From positions 1 through 64,000 of the forward strand of contig JAEYQO010000019.1 of NCBI GenBank assembly GCA_023409975.1: a DNA stretch of 64,000 nt. The letters run 5' to 3'. Positions 1-7,960 of this stretch are shown here, piece after piece (position 1 is the stretch's first letter; every line of letters starts with the position of its first letter). The position numbers were made by a program, and so were the translations under genes. The notes beneath the pieces are model-generated. The model had not been told where the DNA came from and ran no database searches. It saw only the letters and a program-made list of their open reading frames with translations. This stretch comes from Bacteroidota bacterium. Its GTDB lineage: Bacteria > Bacteroidota > Bacteroidia > Chitinophagales > Chitinophagaceae.

Positions 1-2
1 GT

Positions 3-156
3 TTTCGTACATAGGGTTTACATGACACCAGTAGGACACCAGTAAGACGTATGTACGACACCGTCCTCTCGTATTATGCCAGTTAGTTGGAACCTACAAG
101 GAAGGTACAAGGAACCTACAAGGAAGGTAGCAGGTACCTGGAAGGGCTTTGGCACT
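3..156. repeat. 11-bp-register repeat array, copy A
   Basis: Read in steps of 11 from base 25, the sequence gives units such as ACACCAGTAGG, ACACCAGTAAG, ACGTATGTACG, then TCGTATTATGC, CAGTTAGTTGG, AACCTACAAGG, AAGGTACAAGG, AACCTACAAGG and AAGGTAGCAGG. The register holds over about 12 units and can be followed less clearly back to base 3. It is not a multiple of 3 and holds no ORF. A homologous array lies in reverse orientation at 21592-21734, and a degenerate one at 3742-3829. Confidence 0.85.
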
Positions 157-467
157 TAGCTAACTGATCAATTGGGTGTTTTTTTCGAATACCGTCTTTC
201 AGATATTAGTTTTCCCCGGACAGCAGTGAATCCTCGGTAGCTCCTTTGTAGGCCCTTGTAGGCCAGATTATTTTAGGAAAAGTGCCCATGTGTGGGGCGG
301 GAAGGAAGTGTGCTTTAACGGCCCCTGCGGCAAATTAGATCGGTGAACTATGAAAGTGCTAGTATGTCTTAAGGTAAATGGTGAGGTATAGAATGTAAAT
401 TACTGGAAGGCAAACCAATAGTAATTGAGAACATGATGAAGTTGTGAGCCTTCTGGTTATTAAAGAT
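157..467. other. Intergenic stretch without recognised gene
   Basis: There is no credible ORF on either strand and no RNA gene that I can recognise. Bases 243-262 hold two adjacent CTTGTAGG-like blocks (period 10) that resemble the reverse complement of the array A unit AACCTACAAGG, so they may be a decayed remnant of that repeat. Otherwise I see nothing. Confidence 0.5.
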
Positions 468-498
468 AAACGCCGAACTGTTTGAAAGTCCGGCGTTT
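468..498 (-). terminator. Putative terminator of the cytochrome c gene
   Basis: An inverted repeat AAACGCCG/CGGCGTTT, with a partly paired interior, lies just beyond the cytochrome c stop codon. The T-tract on the minus strand is weak. Confidence 0.5.
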
Positions 499-523
499 GC
501 AAAAGGTAATTGAAATTTATTGT

Positions 524-1513
524 TTATTTGGCTGCAACTGTTTCCCGGGGTTTGAATTTGATCACTTCATTTTCTATAGGTGTAACAGTGCGCAAGTACT
601 GGTAAATGGATGAGAGATCACTTTCGGTCATGGAGCTATACATTACCCACGGCATAATGGTGTTGTAATCAGAGGGTCCCAATTTGGGTGAAGTATAGGC
701 GGAATCCTGATACTGTTTAAAGGTCTGGATAAATTTCTCACGGCTCCAGTATCCGAGACCTGATGCGTCGGGAGAGATATTGGAGCTTGTGAGTGTACCT
801 CCAGGCAGTTCGAAGACGCGACCCCCGCCGAACTCTGTGCCGGCAATAAATTGTCCTTTTTCAAATTTGGTGTGACAGTCGGCACATGCTGCGGCATTGA
901 CCAGGTATTTACCGTATGCAACAGAGTCTGATGGATCAGGCATCTTTCCGGGTGTTGCCTGTTGTGGTATGGTGTGCAGGATCAGGCTGAAGGGGAAATC
1001 TACTTCACGTTCGGGGATTGTGCTTTGGATTGCCGGAAGCGTACGAATATAAGCGATGATTGAATAAACATCTTCCGGATCCATCTTTCCGTAGGAATGG
1101 TAGGGCATTACAGGGAAGAGTGGATTGTCTTCTTTGCCCACACCAGTAGTAATGGCGCGGAAGATCTCACCGTCTGTCCAGTCTTTCAGACCAGCAGGTG
1201 TGATATTCTTTGAATAAAAAACCCCCGGAAACCCCATGTTCCTGTCGAAAATGTCACCACCAGCTCCTAGTGTACCAGGTGTGATGGGTCCTGAGAAGAC
1301 TGACCAGTCCCTTTTAGAATGGCAATCCATACAAACGGTAACTGAATGAGCAAGATATTTACCTCTTTCGACCCTATCTGGTGTTATTTCCACCTTGAGC
1401 TCTGGCGCTTCACCGACGTTTGGGAGTAAGAATTTGATATAACCAACGCCTGTACATACTAGAATCAGGAAGATGCTGACGGTAACGCCCAGCCATTTGA
1501 AGAGCTTTCTCAT
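524..1513 (-). CDS. Diheme c-type cytochrome, membrane anchored
   Basis: 329 aa. An N-terminal hydrophobic helix (about residues 8-30) would act as a signal anchor, putting the rest in the periplasm. Two c-heme motifs are present, CMDCH at 61-65 and CADCH at 210-214. Each is followed by a candidate axial Met region (VMPYHS near 135, IMPW near 285), giving two similar cytochrome c domains. This suits an electron-transfer subunit or a thiosulfate/sugar-dehydrogenase-type cytochrome. No partner dehydrogenase is adjacent, so the donor and acceptor cannot be inferred. It is a single gene on the minus strand with a hairpin after the stop codon. Confidence 0.85.
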   Translation of the reverse strand: MRKLFKWLGVTVSIFLILVCTGVGYIKFLLPNVGEAPELKVEITPDRVERGKYLAHSVTVCMDCHSKRDWSVFSGPITPGTLGAGGDIFDRNMGFPGVFYSKNITPAGLKDWTDGEIFRAITTGVGKEDNPLFPVMPYHSYGKMDPEDVYSIIAYIRTLPAIQSTIPEREVDFPFSLILHTIPQQATPGKMPDPSDSVAYGKYLVNAAACADCHTKFEKGQFIAGTEFGGGRVFELPGGTLTSSNISPDASGLGYWSREKFIQTFKQYQDSAYTSPKLGPSDYNTIMPWVMYSSMTESDLSSIYQYLRTVTPIENEVIKFKPRETVAAK

Positions 1514-1689
1514 TGTGGATCAAGATTGTTAAATGAATTCGGGTCCAAAATAGCTATTTTTTTATAAATAGTTAATTTGACCATTCGAAATCTGCTCAGT
1601 CCGGTTGCGGAAAAGGATCTTCCCTGGGAAGCGGTGATACACTAAGAAAGCCACAGAGATTTTTCTAGTTTTATCCGTTATCTCGTTCC

Positions 1690-2469
1690 ATGATTCATCG
1701 AATACTTTCTGATCGCCCGACCAGGTTGTTTGTTTTGCTCGCTTCCTTCTTTGTTGCCAATGCGTTGATCGCTGAGTGCATCGGTACGAAGCTATTCTCT
1801 CTGGAACGCCTGCTTGGTCTGGAACCAGATCCATTCAGTCTGTTCGGGGAGGAAGGGTTAACTTATACCTTAACGGCTGGGGTTATCCTCTGGCCGTTAG
1901 AGTTTGTGATGACCGATATTGTTAATGAATATTATGGAAAGAAAGCTGTACGTCATATTTCTTACCTGGCAGTGGGACTGATCACTTATGCCTTTATGAT
2001 GTTTTACCTTGCGATCATGGTGCCTGCAGATCAAAGCTTTTGGGTTGGAAGCAGGGCTGGTGACGGGATACCGGACATGCAGATGGCGTTTTCCGGAATA
2101 TTTGGACAGGGAATGTGGATCATAGCAGGTAGTCTGACAGCCTTTCTGGTGAGTCAGATACTTGATGTTTACATATTCCATAAGATAAAGGAGCGTACAG
2201 GTGAAAAGCATATCTGGCTCAGGGCAACTGGTTCCACTGTTGTATCTCAATTGGTGGATAGCTTTGTGGTTTTGTTTATTGCTTTCAAGATCGGGCAGGA
2301 CTGGTCGTGGCAGCGCGTGGTGGCGATCTGTCTTGTAAATTACTCCTATAAATTCCTAATGGCTATCCTGCTAACTCCGGCTATTTACCTGCTTGAGGCA
2401 AGGATCAATAAATATCTTGGCAGGGAGGTTGCAGATGAAATGAAAAAAGCAGCTATGAACAGAGGGTAG
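1690..2469 (+). CDS. yhhQ: Queuosine precursor transporter, YhhQ/VUT family
   Basis: 259 aa with about six hydrophobic segments spread along the chain. Family features are the N-terminal ANALIAECIGTKLF stretch, the central VMTDIVNEYYGKK motif (about residues 73-85), and a Q-hxxD segment (SQLVDSF near 187). The family imports queuine/preQ precursors across the inner membrane for tRNA wobble modification. Members are usually 220-260 aa, so the protein looks complete. The ATG start precedes a short basic N-terminus typical of the family. No queuosine biosynthesis gene is adjacent, which fits a salvage-only role, but that cannot be decided here. Confidence 0.88.
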   Translation: MIHRILSDRPTRLFVLLASFFVANALIAECIGTKLFSLERLLGLEPDPFSLFGEEGLTYTLTAGVILWPLEFVMTDIVNEYYGKKAVRHISYLAVGLITYAFMMFYLAIMVPADQSFWVGSRAGDGIPDMQMAFSGIFGQGMWIIAGSLTAFLVSQILDVYIFHKIKERTGEKHIWLRATGSTVVSQLVDSFVVLFIAFKIGQDWSWQRVVAICLVNYSYKFLMAILLTPAIYLLEARINKYLGREVADEMKKAAMNRG

Positions 2470-2493
2470 TGCTGTAATAGCTGCCTTTGAGGC

Positions 2494-3081
2494 TTATTCT
2501 GCAACTGCCTCGGGGACGAGCGTTCTGGCCCAGGCCAGCAAGCTAGGGTATTGTTCATCCACAAGGTCGTTTGGTAGTTCCAGGGGTTCATGTTTAGTAG
2601 TAAGGAAAACGGTGTGCATGGCCAACTTTTTGCCGAATTCCATATCACTCATCGAATTACCGACCATTACACTTTTTCTGAAATCGATTTGTGGGAAATC
2701 TTCCCTGGCCTGCAAGGCCATTCCGGTATTAGGTTTCCTGTTATGATCGTCATCCTGAACTGCAGTCGCTACATAGACCATATCGATACGTCCGCCGGCC
2801 TCAGCTACTGCTGTTTTCATGTTGGTAGAAATCTCCTTTAGCGCTTCAATGGTCATGATGCCTCTACCGACTCCCCGTTGGTTTGTAACGACAACAATAG
2901 TTCCGAAAACCTCACTTAGTTGCTTAATGGCTTCTAGTGCTCCACCGCAGAATTGAAATTCATTCCAATTGGTGATGTATGAGCCGACGCTTTCTACATT
3001 GATAACACCGTCCCTATCCAGGAAAAGAGTCCAGCTCCTGTCGATCTGTACCTGATTGGTGATTCTAAATATCGGGTCCAT
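2494..3081 (-). CDS. gmhB: HAD-IIIA hydrolase, heptose-bisphosphate phosphatase-like
   Basis: 195 aa HAD-superfamily phosphatase. Motif I is DRDGVIN (about residues 23-29), motif II is TNQRGVGRG (67-75), a lysine lies in RKP (near 119), and motif IV is GNSMSDMEF. It is most like D-glycero-D-manno-heptose 1,7-bisphosphate phosphatase or histidinol-phosphatase. The cysteine zinc loop that GmhB/HisB-N proteins usually carry before RKP is absent; an Asp-rich DDDHN occupies that place. Its position 11 bp downstream of gmhA on the same strand favours the heptose (LPS core or S-layer glycan) pathway. The gene symbol is therefore inferred partly from context. Confidence 0.75.
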   Translation of the reverse strand: MDPIFRITNQVQIDRSWTLFLDRDGVINVESVGSYITNWNEFQFCGGALEAIKQLSEVFGTIVVVTNQRGVGRGIMTIEALKEISTNMKTAVAEAGGRIDMVYVATAVQDDDHNRKPNTGMALQAREDFPQIDFRKSVMVGNSMSDMEFGKKLAMHTVFLTTKHEPLELPNDLVDEQYPSLLAWARTLVPEAVAE

Positions 3082-3092
3082 AAATAGTGATT

Positions 3093-3659
3093 TTAAAATA
3101 ATTGTTCCTCTGTGAGTTGGCAGATAATATGGCCGAGCATTATATGAGTTTCCTGAATCCTTGGAGTGTCATTGCTTGGTACATTCAGCAGATAATCAGC
3201 TTTTTCTTTCATCTTACCACCCGTTTCACCTGTAAACGCTACAGTAATCATACCAATTTGATGAGCTTGTGTCATAGCATTGACAATATTTACAGAGTTA
3301 CCGGATGTGCTTAGTCCGATAAGTACATCACCTTTCCTACCCATACCCTTTACCAGCCGGCTATAGACAACATCGTAGCTGTAGTCATTAGCTACTGCTG
3401 TGAGGTAAGAAGTATTAACATGTAATGCTTCTGAGGGCAGCGGGTCGCGATCCGTATAGAACCTCCCACTGAACTCTGCCGCCAGATGCTGAGCATCTGC
3501 GGCACTACCCCCATTACCGCAGAAGAGCACCTTGTTGCCATTCCTGAAGGCGTTGACGATGACCGAGGTTACGTCTTCTATTTTTTTTATGAAAGCTTCA
3601 TCTTCCATGATCCTTTTCTTCGTGTCAACAGAAGCCTGAATGATGTCCCTGATACGCAT
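3093..3659 (-). CDS. gmhA: Phosphoheptose isomerase (SIS domain)
   Basis: 188 aa single SIS-domain protein, the normal length for GmhA. It contains CGNGGSAADAQHLAAEF (about 48-64), the sugar-phosphate loop STSGNS (117-122), and the C-terminal ETHIMLGH (170-177) that supplies the metal-binding or catalytic His/Glu. It converts sedoheptulose 7-phosphate to D-glycero-D-manno-heptose 7-phosphate, the first step of ADP-heptose synthesis. It is the first gene of a two-gene minus-strand operon with the HAD phosphatase. A near-consensus -7 box sits only a few bases before the ATG, so the mRNA may be leaderless. Confidence 0.93.
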   Translation of the reverse strand: MRIRDIIQASVDTKKRIMEDEAFIKKIEDVTSVIVNAFRNGNKVLFCGNGGSAADAQHLAAEFSGRFYTDRDPLPSEALHVNTSYLTAVANDYSYDVVYSRLVKGMGRKGDVLIGLSTSGNSVNIVNAMTQAHQIGMITVAFTGETGGKMKEKADYLLNVPSNDTPRIQETHIMLGHIICQLTEEQLF

Positions 3660-3664
3660 ACGGC

Positions 3665-3672
3665 CAAAAATA
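3665..3672 (-). promoter_or_regulatory. -7 box of the gmhA-gmhB operon
   Basis: TATTTTTG on the minus strand is a perfect match to the Bacteroidota TAnnTTTG box. It ends 5 bases before the gmhA ATG, which would place the transcription start at or next to the start codon. Confidence 0.6.
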
Positions 3673-3741
3673 CAAATGCCACTCCTTTAAAACGCAGCTT
3701 TCGCATTGTGAGGTATCAGAATGTGTATATCTTCTTACAGA

Positions 3742-3829
3742 CCGGCAAAGTTCCTTGTATCTTCCATGCAGGTTCCAACGAACTGGCATGAGACAAGAGA
3801 ACAATTTCAGGTATACGATGGCCGCTTCG
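3742..3829. repeat. 11-bp-register repeat array, copy B (degenerate)
   Basis: On the plus strand the units are CCTTGTATCTT, CCATGCAGGTT, CCAACGAACTG and GCATGAGACAA, in 11-base register. Reverse-complemented they match copy A unit for unit (CAGTTCGTTGG against CAGTTAGTTGG, AAGATACAAGG against AAGGTACAAGG). It lies between the divergent gmhA and ku genes. The rest of 3673-4071 shows no gene. Confidence 0.7.
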
Positions 3830-4071
3830 GCAAGTTATTCACGGGGACCTGCGAGTAAAAGGTTCAGTTTCAGCTAATTGCCAGGCGATGTTGCCGGGTA
3901 AAGATCTTAAAGGATCAGTTGTCCACTAGCACCGTACAGTAATTGTGTGAGGGTATTAGCAAGGAACCGGCAATTTAACAGGGAGTAATGCAGTTCAATG
4001 GAGATTTAGAGGGTAATCAACCCTATATATATCGCGGGCACGTTTTTAATATTTGTTAGTAAAAAAAAGTT

Positions 4072-4860
4072 ATGCGTGCAATTTGGACGGGAGCGATCGG
4101 ATTCGGGCTAGTGAATATTCCGGTGCGCATATTCAGTGCGACACAAAGCAGTAGTCTGGATTTGGACATGCTTGATAAAAAATCTCATTCGCGGATACGT
4201 TACAAGCGGGTGAGTGAAGAAACTGACAAGGAAGTAGCCTGGGGGGACATTGTAAAAGGTTTCAAATACAACGGTGACTATGTGGTCCTTACAGACGAAG
4301 ATTTCGAGAAAGCGAGTCCCAGGAAAAGCAAAACTATCGAAATACAGGAGTTTACAAAAAAAGATGATATCGACCCTTCTTTTTATGATACACCATATTA
4401 CCTGGAGCCGGCTAAGGGAGGAGAAAGGGCCTATACCCTGCTTCGTGAGGCTTTGAAAGACAGTGGCAAGCTTGCCATAGGTACATTCGTAATGCGAACG
4501 AAGGAAAACCTATGTATACTTAAACCGTCTGGAGACATGCTGATGCTGATCAAGATCCGGTTTTCTGAGGAGATCAGGAGCTATTCTGAACTGAATATTC
4601 CTGGAACTAAAGACATTACTGTAAAACCAGCTGAGCTGAAAATGGCACAGGCGCTGATAGCACAGCTAACGCCAAAGAAATTTGACATTACAAAATACAA
4701 AGACACCTATAACGAAGAACTGATGCAGATGATAGAGGCTAAGGCCAAGGGTAAAACTGTCAAAGCACCCAAAGCTAAAGCGACACGTACAAAATCCATT
4801 GACCTTATGGAGCAACTGAAGGAGAGTCTGCAGCAGGGCCGTCACAAAAAGGCTTCCTAG
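4072..4860 (+). CDS. ku: Ku protein, non-homologous end joining
   Basis: 262 aa homodimeric bacterial Ku. The N-terminus MRAIWTGAIGFGLVNIPVR is the family signature. The beta-barrel core follows (TPYYLEP near 112 and the KLAIGTFVMR region near 137). It then has a lysine-rich C-terminal tail (about 218-262), which in bacterial Ku proteins aids DNA binding. It forms a ring around broken DNA ends and recruits LigD. The stop codon is followed immediately, without any intergenic base, by the ligD ATG, so the two are one operon. The A-rich leader without a clear Shine-Dalgarno is typical of Bacteroidota. Confidence 0.96.
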   Translation: MRAIWTGAIGFGLVNIPVRIFSATQSSSLDLDMLDKKSHSRIRYKRVSEETDKEVAWGDIVKGFKYNGDYVVLTDEDFEKASPRKSKTIEIQEFTKKDDIDPSFYDTPYYLEPAKGGERAYTLLREALKDSGKLAIGTFVMRTKENLCILKPSGDMLMLIKIRFSEEIRSYSELNIPGTKDITVKPAELKMAQALIAQLTPKKFDITKYKDTYNEELMQMIEAKAKGKTVKAPKAKATRTKSIDLMEQLKESLQQGRHKKAS

Positions 4861-6402
4861 ATGAGTTTAGAGCAATACAGGAAAAAACGCAAGTTTACAG
4901 CGACACCAGAACCAGGTGGGTCCAGGCAAAAGCGGACGAAGTCAAAGATTTTTGTAATACAGAGGCATGAAGCCTCGCGGCTGCATTATGATCTGCGTCT
5001 CGAAGCGGAGGGCGTTCTAAAAAGCTGGGCTGTACCCAAGGGCCCTTCGTTGAACCCTGCAGATAAACGACTGGCTGTGATGGTGGAGGATCACCCGCTT
5101 GAGTATGCAAAATTTGAAGGTGATATACCGAAGGGGAACTACGGGGCGGGACATGTAGACATCTGGGATAGCGGAATATTTGAGCCGCATGATGAAGAAG
5201 GCAATGTCATCTCCGAAAAGGAACTTCTGAAACAGCTAGGTGAGGGTAGTATCAAATTCAGGCTGAAGGGGAACCACATGAATGGTTCGTTTGCGCTGGT
5301 ACAGATGAAAGGCAGGGGAGAGCAAAACTGGTTGTTGATCAAACACCGTGATGAATATGCGGTAGATGAGCCTTATTCTAGTGAGGATCATTTGAATGGT
5401 TTAGAGCGACGAAAAAGGGCAGGTGAAAAGACTCCGAAGAAGAAGGTTGAAACCACAGATCGTGATCTGAAGCAGGTGGCTAAGAAAGACAGATCCTCAA
5501 AACAAACAAGGTCGGTTGGAGGTAGAAAACTGAACCTGACGAATCTGGACAAATTGTACTTCCCTGAGGATGGGATCACAAAAGGAGACATTATCGAGTA
5601 TTATAATGCTATATACAGAGTCATACTTCCATATCTCAAGGATCGTCCGCAGTCGTTAAGACGAACGCCGAACGGTATCAGAGACCAGGGTTTTTTTCAC
5701 AAGGATGTAGGAGATGATGTGCCGGACTGGATTGACAAATATCCTGTCTGGTCCGAAAGCGCGGAAAAGGAAGTGAACTACATCGTGTGTAACGACAAGG
5801 CAACCTTACTCTATATGGCCAATATGGGTTGTATAGAGATCAATCCATGGAGTTCCCGAACGAAGAATCCTGATCATCCGGACTACCTTATACTAGATCT
5901 GGACCCATCGGACAAAAACAGTTTTGACCAGGTAATTGAAACGGCGCAGGTGATACATGAGATACTTGAGTCCGCGGGCTGTCCAAACTATTGTAAGACC
6001 TCAGGTGCTACGGGAATACACGTGTATGTACCCCTTGGGGCGCAATATGATTATGAGCAGGCGAGAATGTTTGCGGAGATGGTAGCCACGCTGGCACAGG
6101 AGCAACTTCCCAGGTTTACGAGTCTTGAACGGTCTCTTAAGAAACGAGGAAATAATATCTACATCGATTATTTACAGAACAAGCAGGGGCAGACACTTTC
6201 GAGCGTTTATAGTGCCAGACCGAAACCGGGAGCTCCGGTTTCGACTCCGTTGGAGTGGAAGGAAGTGCGTCCGGGCCTTAAACCTACCGACTTTACCATC
6301 GTTAATACACCCCAGCGCATCAAAAAGAAAGGTGATTTGTTTGCGCCAGTATTGAAAAAAGGTATCGATATGATGAAAGTTTTGCAAGAGCTGGGAGCGT
6401 GA
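4861..6402 (+). CDS. ligD: LigD-type end-joining protein: PE and POL domains, no ligase domain
   Basis: 513 aa. Residues about 30-165 are the 3'-phosphoesterase domain: H36, H42, D44 in RHEASRLHYDLRL, EDHPLEY at 76-82, and EGDIPKGNYGAGH at 86-98. Residues about 223-513 are the primase-polymerase domain: DLD at 346-348 for metal ions, and TSGATGIH at 380-387. Between them is only a basic linker of about 45 residues. The ATP-dependent ligase domain, which would carry a KxDG motif and lies between PE and POL in many Bacteroidota LigD proteins, is absent. The protein could trim and fill DNA ends held by Ku but cannot seal them, so a separate ligase would be needed. Confidence 0.93.
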   Translation: MSLEQYRKKRKFTATPEPGGSRQKRTKSKIFVIQRHEASRLHYDLRLEAEGVLKSWAVPKGPSLNPADKRLAVMVEDHPLEYAKFEGDIPKGNYGAGHVDIWDSGIFEPHDEEGNVISEKELLKQLGEGSIKFRLKGNHMNGSFALVQMKGRGEQNWLLIKHRDEYAVDEPYSSEDHLNGLERRKRAGEKTPKKKVETTDRDLKQVAKKDRSSKQTRSVGGRKLNLTNLDKLYFPEDGITKGDIIEYYNAIYRVILPYLKDRPQSLRRTPNGIRDQGFFHKDVGDDVPDWIDKYPVWSESAEKEVNYIVCNDKATLLYMANMGCIEINPWSSRTKNPDHPDYLILDLDPSDKNSFDQVIETAQVIHEILESAGCPNYCKTSGATGIHVYVPLGAQYDYEQARMFAEMVATLAQEQLPRFTSLERSLKKRGNNIYIDYLQNKQGQTLSSVYSARPKPGAPVSTPLEWKEVRPGLKPTDFTIVNTPQRIKKKGDLFAPVLKKGIDMMKVLQELGA

Positions 6403-6490
6403 CAAACCTGTTATTTTCCGCGTGTTATAGATTAATCAAACTGCTCTTGTGTAAAGAAATTGTTAGGTCGGTCCAAATGGACTGTTTTCT

Positions 6491-6498
6491 TACCTTTG
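6491..6498 (+). promoter_or_regulatory. -7 box of citrate synthase gene
   Basis: TACCTTTG matches the Bacteroidota TAnnTTTG consensus exactly and lies 47 bp before the ATG. I see no convincing TTG at the usual upstream spacing. Confidence 0.6.
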
Positions 6499-6545
6499 TG
6501 ACTCCTTAAATTTACAGGCATAACCTACCAACTTCTTAATAAAAC

Positions 6546-7865
6546 ATGGGATTCGTAAAAGACAGTTTCAAAGCAAAAGCAGATGCACAACTTCAGGACA
6601 TTAAACAAATCCTTGCCGATCATGGCAACAAGGTTTTAGATAAGGTTACGATCGCACAAGCGTATCAGGGCATGCGAGGTGTACCCGGTCTTGTAACTGA
6701 AACCTCGTTATTAGATTCGAATGAGGGTATACGATTCCGCGGATATTCGATTCCGGAACTGCGGGAGCTGTTGCCAAAAGCAGAAGGAGGTAGTGAGCCC
6801 TTGCCTGAAGGATTGTTTTTTCTCATGCTTGTTGGGGAGGTGCCATCAAAGGATATTGTTGATCATATCTCTTCTACCTGGGCGCGCCGTTCGCATGTTC
6901 CCAATCATGTTTTCGCTGTAATTGAATCGTTCCCCAGGAATACGCATCCTATGACACAGTTCTGTGCAGCGGTACTTGCCTTGCAGACGGAATCGAAGTT
7001 TGCAAAAGCCTATGAAGCCGGTATCAGCAAGAAGGAGCATTGGGATTTTGTTTATGAGGATACCATGACCCTGATTGCCAGATTACCCAGAATTGCTGCC
7101 TTTATTTACCGTCGTAAGTATAAGAATGATGAGCACATTGAACCAGATGGGGATCTGGATTGGGCGGCAAACTTTGCACATATGCTTGGATTTTCCGACA
7201 AGAGTTTCTGGGCATTAATGCGTCTCTATATGACGATCCATGCTGATCATGAAGGTGGAAATGTATCTGCTCATGCGACACACCTGGTAGGCTCCGCATT
7301 GAGCGATCCTTATCTCGCCTTCACTGCTGGAATGACTGGACTTGCTGGTCCATTACATGGTCTGGCAAATCAGGAAGTGATCCGGTGGATTGAAGAACTG
7401 CAGGAAAAACTTGGTACGCAGGAGCCTACGAAGGAGCAGATAACAGAATACATTAAACAGACCCTTTCTGAAGGAAAGGTAGTACCAGGATACGGTCATG
7501 CGGTATTGCGTAAAACGGATCCCCGATTTACCGCACAGATGGAATTTGCCAAAAAGCACTGTCCCGACGATCCTACAGTGAGAACCGTATGGAACATCTA
7601 CGAGGTTGCGCCCGGTATTTTGGAAAGCACAGGAAAGATTAAGAATCCATGGCCAAACGTAGACGCACATTCAGGAGCCCTATTGAAGCATTACGGGCTG
7701 GTTGAAGAAGATTTTTATACTGTTTTGTTCGGTGTAAGTCGTGCATTGGGTGTGCTGGCCAGTCTTTGCTGGGATCGTGCATTAGGATTCCCGATCGAAC
7801 GTCCAAAGTCTATCACAACTGAATGGGTGAAGAATTTTGTAGCAGAGAATGAGAAAGTTGCCTAG
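6546..7865 (+). CDS. gltA: Citrate synthase, eukaryotic (mitochondrial) type
   Basis: 439 aa. It condenses acetyl-CoA with oxaloacetate in the TCA cycle. The catalytic triad is visible as H271 (GPLHGLAN), H318 (PGYGHAV) and D373 (NVDAHSG), almost the same numbering as the pig mitochondrial enzyme (H274, H320, D375). The N-terminal segment RGVPGLVTETSLLD, followed by GIRFRGYSIPE and LPEGLF, resembles mitochondrial citrate synthase far more than the hexameric E. coli GltA, whose N-terminal domain and allosteric NADH site are not present. It is a single-gene unit with its own -7 box and terminator. The gene symbol follows function only. Confidence 0.95.
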   Translation: MGFVKDSFKAKADAQLQDIKQILADHGNKVLDKVTIAQAYQGMRGVPGLVTETSLLDSNEGIRFRGYSIPELRELLPKAEGGSEPLPEGLFFLMLVGEVPSKDIVDHISSTWARRSHVPNHVFAVIESFPRNTHPMTQFCAAVLALQTESKFAKAYEAGISKKEHWDFVYEDTMTLIARLPRIAAFIYRRKYKNDEHIEPDGDLDWAANFAHMLGFSDKSFWALMRLYMTIHADHEGGNVSAHATHLVGSALSDPYLAFTAGMTGLAGPLHGLANQEVIRWIEELQEKLGTQEPTKEQITEYIKQTLSEGKVVPGYGHAVLRKTDPRFTAQMEFAKKHCPDDPTVRTVWNIYEVAPGILESTGKIKNPWPNVDAHSGALLKHYGLVEEDFYTVLFGVSRALGVLASLCWDRALGFPIERPKSITTEWVKNFVAENEKVA

Positions 7866-7898
7866 GCGGATAAATTCCAGGCTACATAATGAATATAC

Positions 7899-7926
7899 AG
7901 AGACGCACGAGTGGCGTCTCTCTTTT
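7899..7926 (+). terminator. Terminator after citrate synthase
   Basis: Stem AGAGACGC/GCGTCTCT with a 7-base loop, followed by a run of T. Confidence 0.8.
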
Positions 7927-7960
7927 TAAACAGATACACAAACTTTAAATAATTGAAGAA

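Noticed and set aside
1..156. Array A as the end of an insertion sequence or integron attC-type site
   Set aside because: There is no transposase or integrase gene nearby, no terminal inverted repeat pair bounding it, and the regular 11-bp step does not fit attC or IS ends.
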